From Mallotus nudiflorus (lineage: Eukaryota; Streptophyta; Magnoliopsida; Malpighiales; Euphorbiaceae), in assembly GCA_947683625.1 (NCBI GenBank), contig CANTUR010000611.1:372001-436000 (forward strand): a DNA stretch of 64,000 nt, given 5' to 3'. Under the pieces are notes generated by a model, which had not been told where the DNA came from, did not search any database, and saw only the letters and a list, made by a program, of their open reading frames with translations. Both the position numbers and the translations under genes were made by a program. Below, one piece after another: positions 48,481 through 61,060 of this stretch. Every line of letters starts with the position of its first letter. The stretch's first letter is position 1.

Positions 48481-49126
48481 TGCATAATGACGTGCAAGAA
48501 CACGAAGAGCATATCTATCTTTAGAAGTTGCTTCATCTGGGTATCTTCTTTCCTCAATAAATCTCTAGATGTCATAAAATCATGGCTTTTCCTCTGGCCC
48601 TATCTGAATATTCATGACATGTTATTTGCCATAACACAGAACTTGCGTTTTCATTATCACTAAAGGTTTTATCATCGATCCCGTCGGTTTATCCCAAATT
48701 GAAGAAAGTGTTGCCAAAGCATCCACCATCTAATTCTCATCTCTTGGTAGATGCATAAAAAGACATTTGGTGAAATTCTTTATCAGTTTTCTTAAATAAT
48801 GGATGTAAGGTTTCAATCTTTCTTCCTTTACTTCTTACTCTTCATTAGCTTGGCTGATAACCAACATGGAATCTCCATAAACCAATAGGTCTTTTACTCC
48901 GATTGCCAATGCTGCTTCCATACCATAGATACATGCCTCGTATTCAGCCATATTATTGGTAACCTTGAAGTCTAATTTTTGGGCCATTGGGATGGTTTCT
49001 CCTTCTGGTGTGACAAGAATTACTCCTAACCCTGCTCCTCTATTATTGAATGCTCCATCAAAATAAAGTTTTCCATTCTCGGTGTTTCATTACTGCTAAG
49101 TTCTCATCTGGAAACTCTAGATTCCA
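48481..49126 (-). pseudogene. Archaeal-type second RNase H of element 4
   Basis: The minus strand at about 48690-49075 reads LYFDGAFNNRGAGLGVILVTPEGE, then VTNNMAEYEACIYGMEAAL, then VYGDSMLVISQ and later DALATLSS. D, E and D catalytic positions are visible (YFDGA, AEYEA, YGDS). This extra RNase H is a hallmark of Tat elements. Confidence 0.85.
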
Positions 49127-49585
49127 CTACTCATTTTCTTCAATTGCATTCTGGGCTAGAAACTCTGCTACAGCTCTGCCTTTGCTGACCTTTGTAGTGA
49201 CATACTCTATATCGAACTCCATTAAAAGTACCAACCATCTAAACATCTTTCTAGTCAAAGCCAGTGTTTGGAACAAGTATTTTAAAGGATCTATCCTTGA
49301 AATGACTTGTACTTTATAGGACTGGAAGTAATGCCTTAACTTCTCTATAGCCCAAATCATTATCAAACATGTCTTCTCTATAAGATTGTACTTTTTCTCA
49401 TATGGCAGGAACTTTTTACTGAGGTAGTATATAGCGTACTTTACCCCTTCAGGCCCTTCTTGTGCTAGCATTGCTCTCATCGCCTTTTCTTCTAAAGCTA
49501 AATATAAGATTAAAGGCTTACCTTGTTTTGGTGGCCTTAATATAGATGGGTTAGTAAGGTATTCCTTAATCTTATCAAAGGCTTT
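49127..49585 (-). pseudogene. First RNase H of element 4
   Basis: 49127-49480 reads MRAMLAQEGPEGVKYAIYYLSKKFLPYEKKYNLIEKTCLIMIWAIEKLRHYF...ISRIDPLKYLFQ..ALT.....WLVLLMEFDIEYV..K..KGRAVAEFLA, the typical Gypsy RNase H and its tail. It is linked to RT by a short broken stretch. Confidence 0.88.
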
Positions 49586-50420
49586 CTAGAATTCTTCATT
49601 CCACTCCACGGGCTGATTCTTCCTCAAGAGCTTGAAAATCAGGTCGCAAACTATAGTAAGTCTTGCAATGAACCTGCTGATGTACTGTAGTTTTTTGATG
49701 AACCCTCGTACTTCCTTCTCTGTTCTTGGCGCTGGCATCTCCTGAATGGCTTTGATCTTATCTGGATCAACTTCTATCCCTCTATTGCTGATTATGTGCC
49801 CCAATAACTTTCCTGAAGTTACCCTAAAGATGCATTTCTTCGGATTAAGCCTTAGGTTATATTTTTCTATTCTTCCTAAGAACTTATCTAAAGCCTCAAA
49901 GTGTCCCTCTCTTGTTTCAGACTTAACCATCATATCATCAACATAAACTTCCACTTCCTTATGCATCATATCATGAAATAAGGCAGTGGCTACTCTTTGA
50001 TATGTTGCTCCTGTGTTCTTTAATCCGAAGGGCATCACCTTGTAGCAGTACGTTCCCCATTTCGTGATGAAAGCAATTTTTATTTTATCCATAATGGCCA
50101 TCATTATCTTATTGTAACTTGAGAACCCATCCATAAATGAATACATCACACTAGATGCTGCACTATCCACAATCACATCAATATAGGGTAAAGGAAAATC
50201 ATCCTTTGGACATGCCTTATTCAGGTCCTTGAAGTCTACACACATTTAAACTTTTCCATCTTTTTTTAGGAACTAGTGCTATATTTCCCAACCATTAAGG
50301 GTACTCCACAACTTCTAGAAAACTAGTCTGGATTTTCTTAGCGACTTCTTCCCTTATCTTTTTTATCCACTAGAGCCTTAACCTACGAAGTTTCTGCTTA
50401 ACAAGTTTAGCTTCAGAATA
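49586..50420 (-). pseudogene. Reverse transcriptase of element 4 (219 codons open)
   Basis: MCVDFKDLNKACPKDDFPLPYIDVIVDSAA, then MPFGLKNTGATYQR, then catalytic EVYVDDMMVKS (YVDD codons at 49934-49945), then KKCIFRVTSGKLLGHIIS.RGIEVDP.KI. This is the best preserved gene of the element. The N-terminal fingers (50246-50420) are interrupted by a stop (TAA where MCVDF... would be preceded by KV). It would copy the element RNA into DNA. Confidence 0.9.
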
Positions 50421-50968
50421 TATTGGAATGTGATGCTCCACAATTCCCCTATCTAACCCTGGCATATCCTTATAGGACTAAGCAAATACTACCTTTCTTT
50501 TTATTAATATTCTCTCAAAATTTTCCCTCTCTTCAGGAGTTAAGTCATGTGATATAGAAATGTGTTTTGGTTGTTCATTTGTGCCCATGTTTAATGAATC
50601 TAATTGAATAGAATTAATGTCAAACATGCATGAACGATCATTATTAAAATGCACAAGACCAACAGAATCAACATCACACAAGTAAGCTAAACCATAATTT
50701 ATATCATTGACCATAAAGTTTTAATCCTTAAACAAACCGAACGTTATTACATAAGTTTCTTTATAAAAAACATCAATAAAAATATTATTAATGATACTAG
50801 CTAATTCCTATGATGGTTCTTTGTTGGGTGGTAGACAAAATAATTCTTTGATGTCTTTAGTTTTCATCTTTTCAGCAACTGTCTTCATCACCTTGTCCTT
50901 GTTGTCTTACATCAGTTTTTCAACTATCTATTCTTTAAAAATTTCAAATTTAGGAACATCCACACCAA
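50421..50968 (-). pseudogene. Linker between protease and RT of element 4
   Basis: 50478-50714 is open (DVDSVGLVHFNNDRSC, then HISISHDLTPEERENFERIL), resembling the Tat linker that ends near '..L....R.VFAWS' before RT. No enzyme motif. Confidence 0.6.
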
Positions 50969-51265
50969 CTACTTAGACAGGCTCCTTTTCACCTGGTAAA
51001 ACTTCTCCTTTCCTTGCTTGATAAAGTTACCTTTCAAGGGTCCCACACTCTTTAGGCCGTTTTCATTGAAAAACCTTCTTCTTGTTCCTTTGCTGGTAAA
51101 CCCAGCTCCAGTATAGCCCAATCCTCTTGTGTCATTCTGGGTTTTGAAATCTGGCAGTTCTGAGATTCCTTGCTCATTTTTCCCTAGTCCTCGCCCTGGT
51201 CGATAATTCATCTTCTTGATCATGTTTATAACCCTTGGATCCATTGCGACTCCCTTTAAAATCAC
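50969..51265 (-). pseudogene. G-patch segment in the polyprotein of element 4
   Basis: MIKKMNYRPGRGLGKNEQGI, then DTRGLGYTGAGF, matches the G-patch pattern (M..MG.K.G.GLGK...G). G-patch segments bind RNA or RNA helicases and occur between protease and RT in Tat/Ogre-like elements. Its Gly positions are largely kept. Confidence 0.75.
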
Positions 51266-52060
51266 GGAGGGGAGTGACTACCTGTTTCTGACTATCAATA
51301 ATTGCAGACACTATTTTGCCCATACTAGCATCTAGAGTCACCACTTCCCCATCTAGTAGGAATTTCACCTTTCAATGCACAGTCGAAAGTACTCCTCCCA
51401 AGACATTATACCAAGGTCTACCCAGAAGAAGGGCACAGGTGACAGGAATATCTAGAACAGTGAATTCAACCATTGCCTCTATAGGTCCAATCTTCATGGA
51501 AGCCACAAAGGTTCCTTCTACACTCTTTGTGTAGTCATCATAGGCCCTTATTACAAGGTTGATTTTGCCAAATCCTCCACCTTCACGCCTAAATTGGGTA
51601 GGATCTGTAGTGGACAAACATTAATTGTAGACCTATCATCCACCATCACATAATTAGTCTCTTCCCTCTTTTTTCAGCTTGGATGAATATTGCTTTATTA
51701 TGGTTCCTTCCTTCCACAGGTAAATCCTCATCCGAGAAAGTAATGACCCCGTGCTTTTTCTCAATAACCTTGGCCACCATTACTTCAGGAGTTGCTGCAG
51801 TTTCAATGTTCATCTTAGTCAAGGCCTTAACCAGGGCTTTTCTATGGCTGCTCGAATGTATCAAGAGCTCCCAAATGCTTACGTTGGCCTTTGCTTTCTT
51901 AAGTTGTTTAAGAATCAAGTCATCACCCTATTCATTTGATGTTTCTCCTTCAACCACTTCTTCCCTCTCTATGGCTTTTTCTGTTGGCTTATAACCCTTC
52001 CTATTTCTAGTAACATGATCGACTTTGGGGATTATCTACCCATACATCATACCCTTCAAT
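51266..52060 (-). pseudogene. Protease region of element 4
   Basis: 51372-51617 reads INLVIRAYDDYTKSVEGTFVASMKIGPIEAMVEFTVLDIPVTCALLLGRPWYNVLGGVLSTVH, the Tat protease C-terminal half (family 'AFDGS...V.GEI.LPI.IGP..F...F.VMDI...Y..LLGRPWIH..GAVPS.LH'). 51646-51918 is the stretch before it (NVSIWELLIHSS.HRKALVKAL, then ITFSDEDLPVEGRNHNKAIFI). The active-site D-[NT]-G stretch falls in the short break at 51618-51645. Confidence 0.82.
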
Positions 52061-53835
52061 GCCTTCCTCATCCAAACTATACCAAATATCAATCATTCCT
52101 ATAGTCCGATCTTTTTTCCCTTCTTTCCATACCTCGACCATACATTTTTCTTTTTTGACCAGTAACTTTTCATCATCGAACTCCTCACCCCCATCCTATA
52201 GGTTCAATTATATCAATGGAAATGTCAAAGAAGGTGGTTTGGAGTAAAATACCTTATAATTGAACTTACCTGAGGGTTGTCCCAATAAGTCTTCTGCCAC
52301 TTCCGCGCTTTTGGGAGTACTAGGAGATTTCTTAGTAGTTTTAAGGCTTAGATCCTCAAAAAAGTTTAACACTTCTTCTTTTCTCACTCCTGAGTTGATC
52401 ATCATAGTGGTTAGGGGTGGTACATTTCGGTAATTTGGGAAAGGATTTATTTTGGGTGTTTGGGTTTGGGTTTGATTTTTCAGGGTCTGTGATTTTTTTG
52501 GAGTCTATGAGGTTTTGGATTTCTTGTTTCAAATGCATGCAAGAGTCAGTAGGGTGACTAACGACTTAATGAAATTTGCAATAACTATTTTGATCAAAAC
52601 CAGGTAGGTTTGGGTTTGGTGGTCTAAAAGGGGTTAAGGGTCTAAGGAGGCCTTTTTGAATGAGAAGGTCTAGGACTTTAGATAAAGGTTGGTTAAAATT
52701 TGAGAATCTCCTAGGTTATTGGATGGCATGAACTCCTATGACTCAATTGGTATTTCCTTGTTGTATGCCTCCAATTGGGTAATTTCTCACTCCAGTGTTC
52801 CTAGTGGCCTTCTTTTTCTCATTTTTGATCTCTTCAGCATGTAATCCATCATCATAAAGGTCCACGAATGTCTTGGGGTTCATCATTTGCAACCTCTCCA
52901 CTAGGTTAGGTGACACATTTCAGACTATCATTCTAACCTAGTCCTTCTCTGCCAATTTGTTCTTCATCATTCCTGCCTTATTCATGAGCCTAGTCAGAAA
53001 ATCTAAAAATGATTCATTGGGCTTCTGCTTGGTTAACTTCAGATCTCTTATAAACACCTCAAGCCTAGTATTATAATCATATTGCTTCAGAAAAGCAATG
53101 CACAATTCCCTCTAATATGCTCGAATAGACTTCTCTAACCCATGATACCAGTTAACAGCCATACCTTCCAAGAACAGCACAAACAGCTTAGTAACCATGA
53201 CCAAAGGAGCTTAGTGGTACTTATAGTAGTTGTGTATTAACTAAAATGAATCCTCGGGTCCTCGGTACCATCAAACTTCTACAGTTGTGGAATTTTGAAT
53301 TTATTAGGTAGCCTATCTTCCTCAAATTGCATCATATCATCAAAGTCAAAAGGGTATCCTAGGCCTTATCCCCTCATCAACTCTTCCATCTTAGACATCT
53401 TATGAGTTAATGCCTTCATCTGTTTGTATTCCAGCTATTGAACTTGCTCAAGTGATTCCTTTTTCGCTTTTTCAACCATATAACTCTCAACCTCCTCGAG
53501 TTTCATGTCATTGTTAATAGGTAGTGGACCCATGACAAGTGGGTTGGTCACAACGGGTGGTGTAGCAGTAGCAGGTGGTGGCATCAGTCCCGCTAGAGCT
53601 TGTCTTAACTCATCTTGCATCATTGCTCTTATATTATCCATCAGTGCTCCTTTGACATCTTCTAGGGTCTAGTTTCCTCCCTCTTATTGTTCCATTCTTT
53701 TAGTTCATTCAAGTTGTGTAGCTAGATTAATGAGGCTCTTTTGTAGTCTGCTAACGATCTCTTTCTCGATCGGTTAGGGGCTTGAATCAGTTCTCACCAA
53801 TTTACCACCTTTTTGACTCCAAACACAGGAAAACC
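52061..53835 (-). pseudogene. Gag of element 4
   Basis: 53435-53641 reads MDNIRAMMQDELRQALAGLMPP, the N-terminal part with its Pro-rich stretch. Downstream frames are broken, with stretches such as MHLKQEIQNLIDSKKITDP (52356-52538), the usual 'LK.KIQ.LID.G.I' post-Gag element. Boundaries are approximate. Confidence 0.7.
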
Positions 53836-54603
53836 CAGACAAATCTATGATGGCTGCAAGAAAAATGGTTAGTATGATGCATGAGATGCATGTATGCATG
53901 ATGCATGTGCTATGCATCATGTAGCAAGTAACAAGTTAGGTATACATACATCCTTCCAACCTTATTCCTTTTGCACACATATTCAATGGTGAGTCTCTTT
54001 TCCTAGGATTTTTTATCTTAGTCTTAATATCAATAGGAGATATCAAGGACCGATGCGCATGCCAAATCTCTCAAAGTAAAATAGAAGCATAGAAATAACA
54101 TTTCTAGGTGTAAAAGATTAGCCCAATCTTTATTAACCTAAACGAATTTTAAAAGTATGGGCTTAGGCCTTTACAGATAGAAAATACCTCATGGCAACAT
54201 TCACAAGCAATTTGGGTAGATCCTAGGGGAAATAACTAAGTCATTATATATGGTTAGGGTTCGGTAATAAGGTCAAGGTTCCCTTCGCAAGATGCTCTCC
54301 ATTATGGACTTTGAGTTACAGGCCAAGGTTAGAGGGGCCCAGCATCCTTTACAAACTCGAGAGAAGACTACCCCCTTGAGGACTTGGGTTACAGGCTCTG
54401 GTCAGATGAGCCCGGTAATCTCTTTTGGACCGAGTTAAGGCTAAAAGTGATGGTTAGCGAATCTACAACTCCATGAAGCTAGTGGAATCATGGAATCATA
54501 AACCACCACCATCAGTTAATAGGGACATGCAGAATGAATGCAAGAATAAAATAATAATTAATAAAATAATTCTAAAGAACACAAGTAGAATCAGTATCTC
54601 TTA
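53836..54603 (-). other. 5' untranslated leader of element 4
   Basis: No gene. Contains gcatgatgcatg repeats near 53880-53925 and two related stretches with ttacaggc...gacc.. near 54310-54430. It ends at the primer-binding site. Confidence 0.55.
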
Positions 54604-54621
54604 TCCCCAGTGGAGTCGCCA
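54604..54621 (-). other. Primer-binding site of element 4
   Basis: The minus strand reads TGGCGACTCCACTGGGGA one base inside the 5' LTR. This is the site typical of Tat/Ogre elements (an Arg-type tRNA from memory). Confidence 0.85.
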
Positions 54622-56275
54622 CTGTAGATGGCGGGACTTAGCGCGCGTCCAAAATTTTAGCAACTGCGTCACTGTTTGAGCTCAGGGCTCTAGAGAACAC
54701 ACTAACCATTGTCACAAGGACATGGTGTGGAGATGAGGAGTCTCCACCCAAGGTAATAATTGGGACATATCGAAAAGGTGGTACTCGATTCCCTAAAAGA
54801 AAGCTAGCACCACAACTAGGAGATTCTGGATATGGAATACCAACTTCCTTCAGTCTTGCGTTCATTTAGAATTACTTTATGAATTACTATCTTATCCTCT
54901 ATTTACATGCACTTTCATATAAACCCAAAACAATAAACTCAAAGGCAAACTAGTCATGAAATATACAAGTAAATAATGCATTCAATAAATCACATAATCC
55001 CTAGGTTAGTCTAATCTACATGGATTTTAAATAAAGGAGTTAAGTCTACATGTTTTAAATTCTAAGTGAATCAAAAGACCTAATTCCTTTTAATTTTAAT
55101 TAAATGAACTTAAGTCTACTAATTTTAATTCTAAAAATGGGCCTAATTCTACATGTTATGAAGGTATTTAAATTAACGGGCTTAATTCTACATGTTTTAA
55201 TTAAATAATGATCCTAAATCTACAAATTATGAAAAAGGGCTTAAATTAAGTGAACTAAGTCTAAATTAATTAAATTAAGTGGGCCTATGTCTAATTAACT
55301 AAATGGGCCTAAAGGTATTTCTAACCTAAAATCTAATTAATTATGGACCTAAAAATATATTTTAATTAATCAAACCTAATTAATTATTAAATAATATGGG
55401 CTAAAAATAAACAAATCAAAATCTAAAATGGGTTTAAGTCCCAAAACACACAAAAGTAATAAATAAACTCAAAAACAAATAAAAAAATATAAAAAACAAT
55501 TAAATAAGATCAAATAAATAACTAAATTAATCCTTACTAAAATCCTGATTTTTATTAACATGCAGCCTAAATTAATTTATTTTCTCCATTGATTTTAAAT
55601 GATTACCAAATTGAAACCTAATTTTACTAACCAATTTAATAAAAAATCATGCAACCACACACATAATTTTATTACTATTCCCACTATTGGGGCTATTACA
55701 TTAATTCATAAAATAATTAATAAAAAAATAAAAATAAAGAAAAAAATAAAAATAAAGACAATAAAAATAAAAAAAATAAAATCGTAGAAACTAAGTCTCT
55801 ACGGTGCTTTATCCATAATCTTTTGTGGGCTCCTAATGAAATTCATCTTTCTCACATGATCACCATGTGTTTTTCTCCATAATCACCATAAAAAATAAAA
55901 TAATAATTAATGAATAAATTATGATAAAATAAATAGAATAATAAATAAACAAATAAACAAATAAATAAAAGAAAAATAGAAGAATATGGTATGCTTATGG
56001 ATTATTAGGGTGCTCCTCAGATTTATGATTCACCGTTCTTGATAAGTCTTCAAATCTTTTCTTCAAAAAAATCTTTCACGAGTCTTGAATTATTTGATGA
56101 ATCAAAAGTAATTTTTTGATTAAGAAAAATAAAATCACAATTTTCTTTCTCTCCTCTCCTTCTTTTCTATGCCCCTCCCTATTTCTTTTCCTCCTCTCCT
56201 TAGCTCCCCTTTTATGGTAAAACTAGGAAGCCTAACCCTAATTCTAATGTGATTCTCATTCCTAAAGTATATTTA

Positions 56276-59200
56276 TGTCACAACCCAAAACAGGGGTCAT
56301 GACCGGTGCTAGGGAATGGGAATTCTTTCGAACCTAAGACATGTAGCAAGCCTAAAATAAAATAAAACATGCAATAGAAATAATATAAAAAATTTAAGTA
56401 AAATATTATGCAGCGGAATAAAATCATAAATATCAAAATAATATTTCCACCAAATGAGATTAAATCAAATCCTCATCTCATATATAAATAAACTTTTAAT
56501 ACAAATCCAATTCAAATATTTAAAGTACATATCTCATACAAATATAATACAACAATCTCGCAATCGACCATAACTACAGCAGTGTCTAGATTATAAAATA
56601 AAACTCAAATAAGCAATTTACATAAAGAAACCAGAGCGGAAGAAATCCGACGTACAGGTCTGCTATTGAGGTCTGATGAAGATGACTCTCCTGAAAAGTA
56701 GTCAACGAAGGGGAGTCAGACCTCACTGAGTGAATTACTATAATATATATACATGCATACTATATGACAATGCACACAGTCAATAGTGTATATAATTAAT
56801 ATATATACAGGCAATTACACACAGATGTAATAAAAATCATTTTTATATATTTTTATTTAAAATCACAGTTTATGAAAGATCAAATAGAACCCTAGAAAAT
56901 CGCAACCTCAAAACAGTGTTAAACAACACTCTAGCCATACAGGCTCACTTATTTTAAATATATTCACTTGATCCATTTGGACAGTAGACTGGCCCCGAGA
57001 CACTAAGTCAACCGAGCTCCAGCAGTCTGACTGTTAGTGTGATTGGCCCTGAGACACTTGGTCAACCGAGCTCTAGCAATCACACTCCCCAAATCACATC
57101 TCACACATCCAATAATCAAATCCAAACAATATCCACAAATGGTTAGTAATATAGCCTAAATGCTATAAGCGTACCGGTACGTACTCGGTCCTAGTGTTGC
57201 CCACTAGGTAGCACGTTCTATTGATATCCTTCATTATTAAATATAAAACATACATTCATAAATAAATGATGCATGTAATTGAAATGAACAACAATATAAA
57301 CCATATATATACTAGAAATATATCAAAAGTAAACCAGATATATTTCGAGTATATATATGTCAACTAAATCCAATTAAATTACAAAAATAAATTAGAAATA
57401 TATTCAAAAACATTATAAACATAATTCATTAATAAAACATGCATATAGTTTAAAATATACCAAAAGTAAACTAAAATAACTCAAGTACTACTTTATACCA
57501 TTATGCATTCTTAGTCAAAATAAAACATAGATTTCTAAAATCATGCACCCTAGAGCATATATATATAGAATAGTAACTCACAATTATTGTGCTCCTCGAG
57601 ATGGATCCGATGGGCTTGGTCCACTAGGCCTCGGTCTCGGCACAACTAAACAAACAAAAATGACAGGAATCAGAACAAATCTAACAGAAGTTCTAAAGAC
57701 TCGATCTAGATTACTAAAGATATAATTAAATCAAAATTCGACCGGACATCACGTTTTATGAGAATTCTATCGAAAATCCGGCAGAACCTCCCCTGCAAAA
57801 TGGACATCTCTCTACTCAAAGAGTAGAGTCGGCCCTGCAAAGAAACATACTTCGAAAATAACACAGAATTCTCAATTAAAATCCCTCGGTCAGACTCCAA
57901 ACTATAAATCACCGACCGAGGTCCACAATTCACAGAATATTTAAAAAAATACCAAAAACACCCTTATATAATAAAAATACATTTTATCAGTAGAAATTAC
58001 GTAATTAACCCTAAAACATAGTAAAAACCGATAAAAACTCATTTTATTAGAAAAATCGTATATTATATATATAATTGAAAATAATTTACGAAAAATAGTT
58101 TTAATTAGTTAAAAATACTAAATAATTTATGGAAATCATTTTTATACCCTAAATAACTATTAAAACTGATTTAATTACATTTTTAGCCAATTTAGGGTAA
58201 AATTACCAAAATACCCTTATATATATAAATATACTCAAATTAATCCAAAAATTCACCAAAAATAATATAATTGCACAAAAATTAATTTTCTCAACACATA
58301 TTTCAATAATATCAATAAATATACTCAGTTAACCAATTAATTTCAATTAAACACATAATTAACCCTATTTTTTCAAAATTACATAAACTAAATAAATTCA
58401 AAATAAATACATAGAAATTCAAAAAAATTCCAAATAAATTTCTAAAATTCATTTCAACATCTATATTTATCATAAAATACAATTTCATAATTTAATTAAT
58501 TAATTTTCAAAAATTAGAAAATATTAATAAAATAATCAAAAATACCCAAAAATCAAAATAAATTCCAAAAATTCTAAAAAATTCCCACATGAAGATTAAG
58601 CTACTAGGATCATATTTTGTGAAGGAATTTTTCATGAATCAACCAAATTGAAGCTCAAAAAAAATCAAGAACCCTAATAGGCCGAAATTGCAAAATCGAA
58701 ACCTAGGCAAATCTAGACCATTTTAAGTAAAAAAAGCTTGGAATCACACTCATTGGAGCTCAAAGAGGAGATAGAGACTGGCGGTGTCAAAAACGGTGGC
58801 CGGAATCACGTCGCTCGACATTAGCTTCAAATTTTGGCTTCTCCGGTTGTTGCAGCGTTCACCGGCGCCGGAGAGGGTGGAAGGAGAGGCTGAGCAGCTG
58901 GAGGAAGGCGATGGACGTCCAGCAAGCACTCTGAATGGCGGTTAACGGAGTCGCACAGTGAGGGGAGAGGAGAAGGGCGTTGGGGAAGAAGAAGGAGGAG
59001 GGAGGGGCAATTTGGTAATTTTGGCAACTTTGATTTTTCAACTATATATTATGTATATATGTATATATATATAATCACACTATATACTATAATAATATAA
59101 ACTCCCACACACATTAAATATACTCCACACACATATAATTTAATATATTAATAATTTTATACACTTAAAAATAATTAAATAATATTAAAACTAAATAATA

Positions 59201-59532
59201 AATAATAAAAATTAGGGTAATTAATTAAAACCTAGTTTAATTTAAATAAATAAACATATATAAACTTTATTTTAGCACTTTAAAAATATATATGACTTCA
59301 TGCAAATTTGTGAAATTATTTAAAATAATTAATACTAAATTATTTATGTGTTAATTTCCCCGAAAATAAAATTCTCGAAAAAATTTTACATAAGGTACTT
59401 ATAATAACATAAAATAATTAAAATAGCTTTAAATAAATATCAAACTCATAAAATATCATAATTATATACAAAATTATTAAAACTGCATATCCCGATGCAG
59501 TTTAAAATATTTTAAAAACTTGGAATATTATA
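56276..59532 (-). mobile_element. Solo LTR, family B (copy 3)
   Basis: Plus strand TGTCACAACCC to GAATATTATA, 3257 bases, flanked by ATTTA at 56271-56275 and 59533-59537. Closely matches copy 1 along its length, including the paired 'gagacac...gtcaaccgagctc' blocks (about 56995-57075). No internal genes. The short minus-strand frames at 58827-59041 are the GC-rich leader. Confidence 0.92.
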
Positions 59533-59663
59533 ATTTAGGAATTTTGAACCAAATAGGATTAAATTAATTTGGAAATTTAAACCAATTTAGGATTGAATTA
59601 ATTAGAAAATTTAAACCACCTAAAACACTAAATTGGAATAATTAGAAATAGGAAAACGGAAGA

Positions 59664-59780
59664 GTTCAATTCTGACCGGGATTGTGCAATTCCGATCGGA
59701 ATTGCACAATCCCAATCGGAATTATTGTAATTCCGATCGGAATTACATAATTTCAGTCGGAACTATGGAATTCCGATGCG
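59664..59780 (-). repeat. 20-bp palindromic array in U3 (5' LTR of element 4)
   Basis: Five to six units built on ttccgatcggaattgcacaa/ttccgatcggaattacataa. One unit more than the partner array at 42606-42702, explaining most of the 27-base length difference between the LTRs. Confidence 0.85.
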
Positions 59781-59994
59781 CATTTTTTAACATTTATTTA
59801 CAAAAAGACCCTCAAAAAATTTAAATTTTACAATTAGGTCTTAAAAAGAACTTTGGATTTAGTCCTTGAAAACATTAAATTCTTCCTTTAAAAGCCATTA
59901 AAATTTTTTTTAAAGATTAAGCATCGAAGACATTTTCATCATTGGAGTCCTTTGCTGCATCCAAAACATGTCATTTTGAAATTGGGTGTCTACA

Positions 59995-60139
59995 CCCTTC
60001 CTTTACAAATAGAGTTTCCTTATTGTCACATTTACAGATTTTTGCAGCATATATTTTTTTTTATCTGAATTATTAGTATTTAGAATTCACTATAAATTAT
60101 TTAAGATGAAAATAATCCCTATTAACTTATCTCAATAGT
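59995..60139. other. Host gap between element 4 and the Copia element
   Basis: CCCTT at 59995-59999 is the target-site copy of element 4. The rest is AT-rich with no gene. Confidence 0.6.
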
Positions 60140-60362
60140 TGTTAATGAAGAATAAAATTCAGAGAAAAGAAAAGAAAATTCAAGGAAAATATGTTTTTTT
60201 ATATTCTCATAAGAGAGGTTACAACCCTTATATATACACATAGGAATTATAATCACATCCTAATTAAGAATAGAATAACATCCTAAATAAAAATTTATGC
60301 CTAATTGTATATAAATATTTACTTCCTAATATATATAATAAAAAATATTTACTTCCTCAACA
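60140..60362 (-). repeat. 3' LTR of the Copia element
   Basis: The minus strand reads TGTTGAGGAAG...TTCATTAACA, 223 bases, with TATATATAAGGG near 60223-60234 as a TATA box. The inner end directly follows the polypurine tract GAGGGGGAGTG (minus strand of 60363-60373). The outer end is set by the TG...CA rule only. Confidence 0.75.
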
Positions 60363-60373
60363 CTCCCCCTCAA

Positions 60374-61060
60374 ATTGGTGAATGTATGTCAATCATTCCC
60401 AACTTTTCAAGTGAGTTGTAGAATGATTTTTGGAATACAACCTTTGTGAGGATATCAGCTAGTTAAGCATGAGAAGAAACAAATGGAAGATTAATTATTC
60501 CTTGATTCAGATGATCTTTAATGTAATGCCTATCAACCACCACATGCTTAGTTCGATCATGTTGAACCAGGTTGTTTATGATTGCTAAGGTTGCCTTATT
60601 ATCACAATGTAACAACATAGGCTTCAAATGTTTTAGTCCTAGATCCTGAACAATTCACCTTATCTAGAGCAACTCACACACTCCATGAGTCATCCCTCTA
60701 AACTCAGCTTCAGCACTCGACCTGGCTACGACTTTTTATTTCTTGCTTCTCCAAGTAACTAAACTCTTTCCAATAAACATAAAGTACCAAGATGTTGATT
60801 TTTGATCAGTTCGATCTTTAGTCCAATCAGCTTCTATATAACTAGTACTTTCATAATCCTTATTTCCTTGAAAGAATAAATCTTTGTCTGAAGAAGACTT
60901 TAAATAGCTTAATACTCGGTATACTGCACTCATATGTTCTTTACTTGGAGAATGCATGAACTGACTTACAATACTTACTTCATAAGCAATATTTGGCTGA
61001 GTATGAGATAAGTAAATCAATCTTCCCACTAACCTTTAATACCGATCTTTGTCAATTAGG
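60374..61060 (-). pseudogene. Copia RNase H
   Basis: 60736-61029 reads GRLIYLSHTQPNIAYEVSIVSQFMHSPSKEHMSAVYRVLSYLKSS..KDLFF, then YIEADWTKDRTDQKSTSWYFMFIGKSLVTWRSKK, the Copia RNase H ('Y.DADWAG...DR.STSGY......NLV.W.SKKQ'). Downstream (60374-60735) it decays, with ARSSAEAEFR-type residues in shifted frames. Confidence 0.88.

Larger units (their letters stand above)
40837..59994 (-). mobile_element. Complete Tat/Ogre-like Gypsy element, family A (element 4)
   Basis: LTRs at 40837-42919 and 54623-59994 (the latter enlarged by a solo LTR). Flanks are CCCTT on the right (59995-59999) and CCCT(T) on the left, one T being shared or lost. Minus-strand order: 5' LTR, primer site, Gag, protease-G-patch region, RT, RNase H, second RNase H, integrase, opposite-strand ORF, 120-bp array, polypurine tract, 3' LTR. 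About 15.9 kb without the insert. It has a long open RT frame but many stops elsewhere. Confidence 0.9.
54623..59994 (-). repeat. 5' LTR of element 4, interrupted by a solo LTR
   Basis: Pairs with 40837-42919; about 2.11 kb without the insert at 56276-59532. It ends GTGTCTACA before CCCTT. The TATA copy at about 56208-56217 is altered (ccataaaagg on the minus strand), so this promoter may be weakened. The internal copy of the primer-site start is also changed (TGGAGACTCC). Confidence 0.9.

Noticed and set aside
55599..55787. Lys/Ile-rich 62-codon frame
   Set aside because: A-rich low-complexity DNA within the family A LTR.
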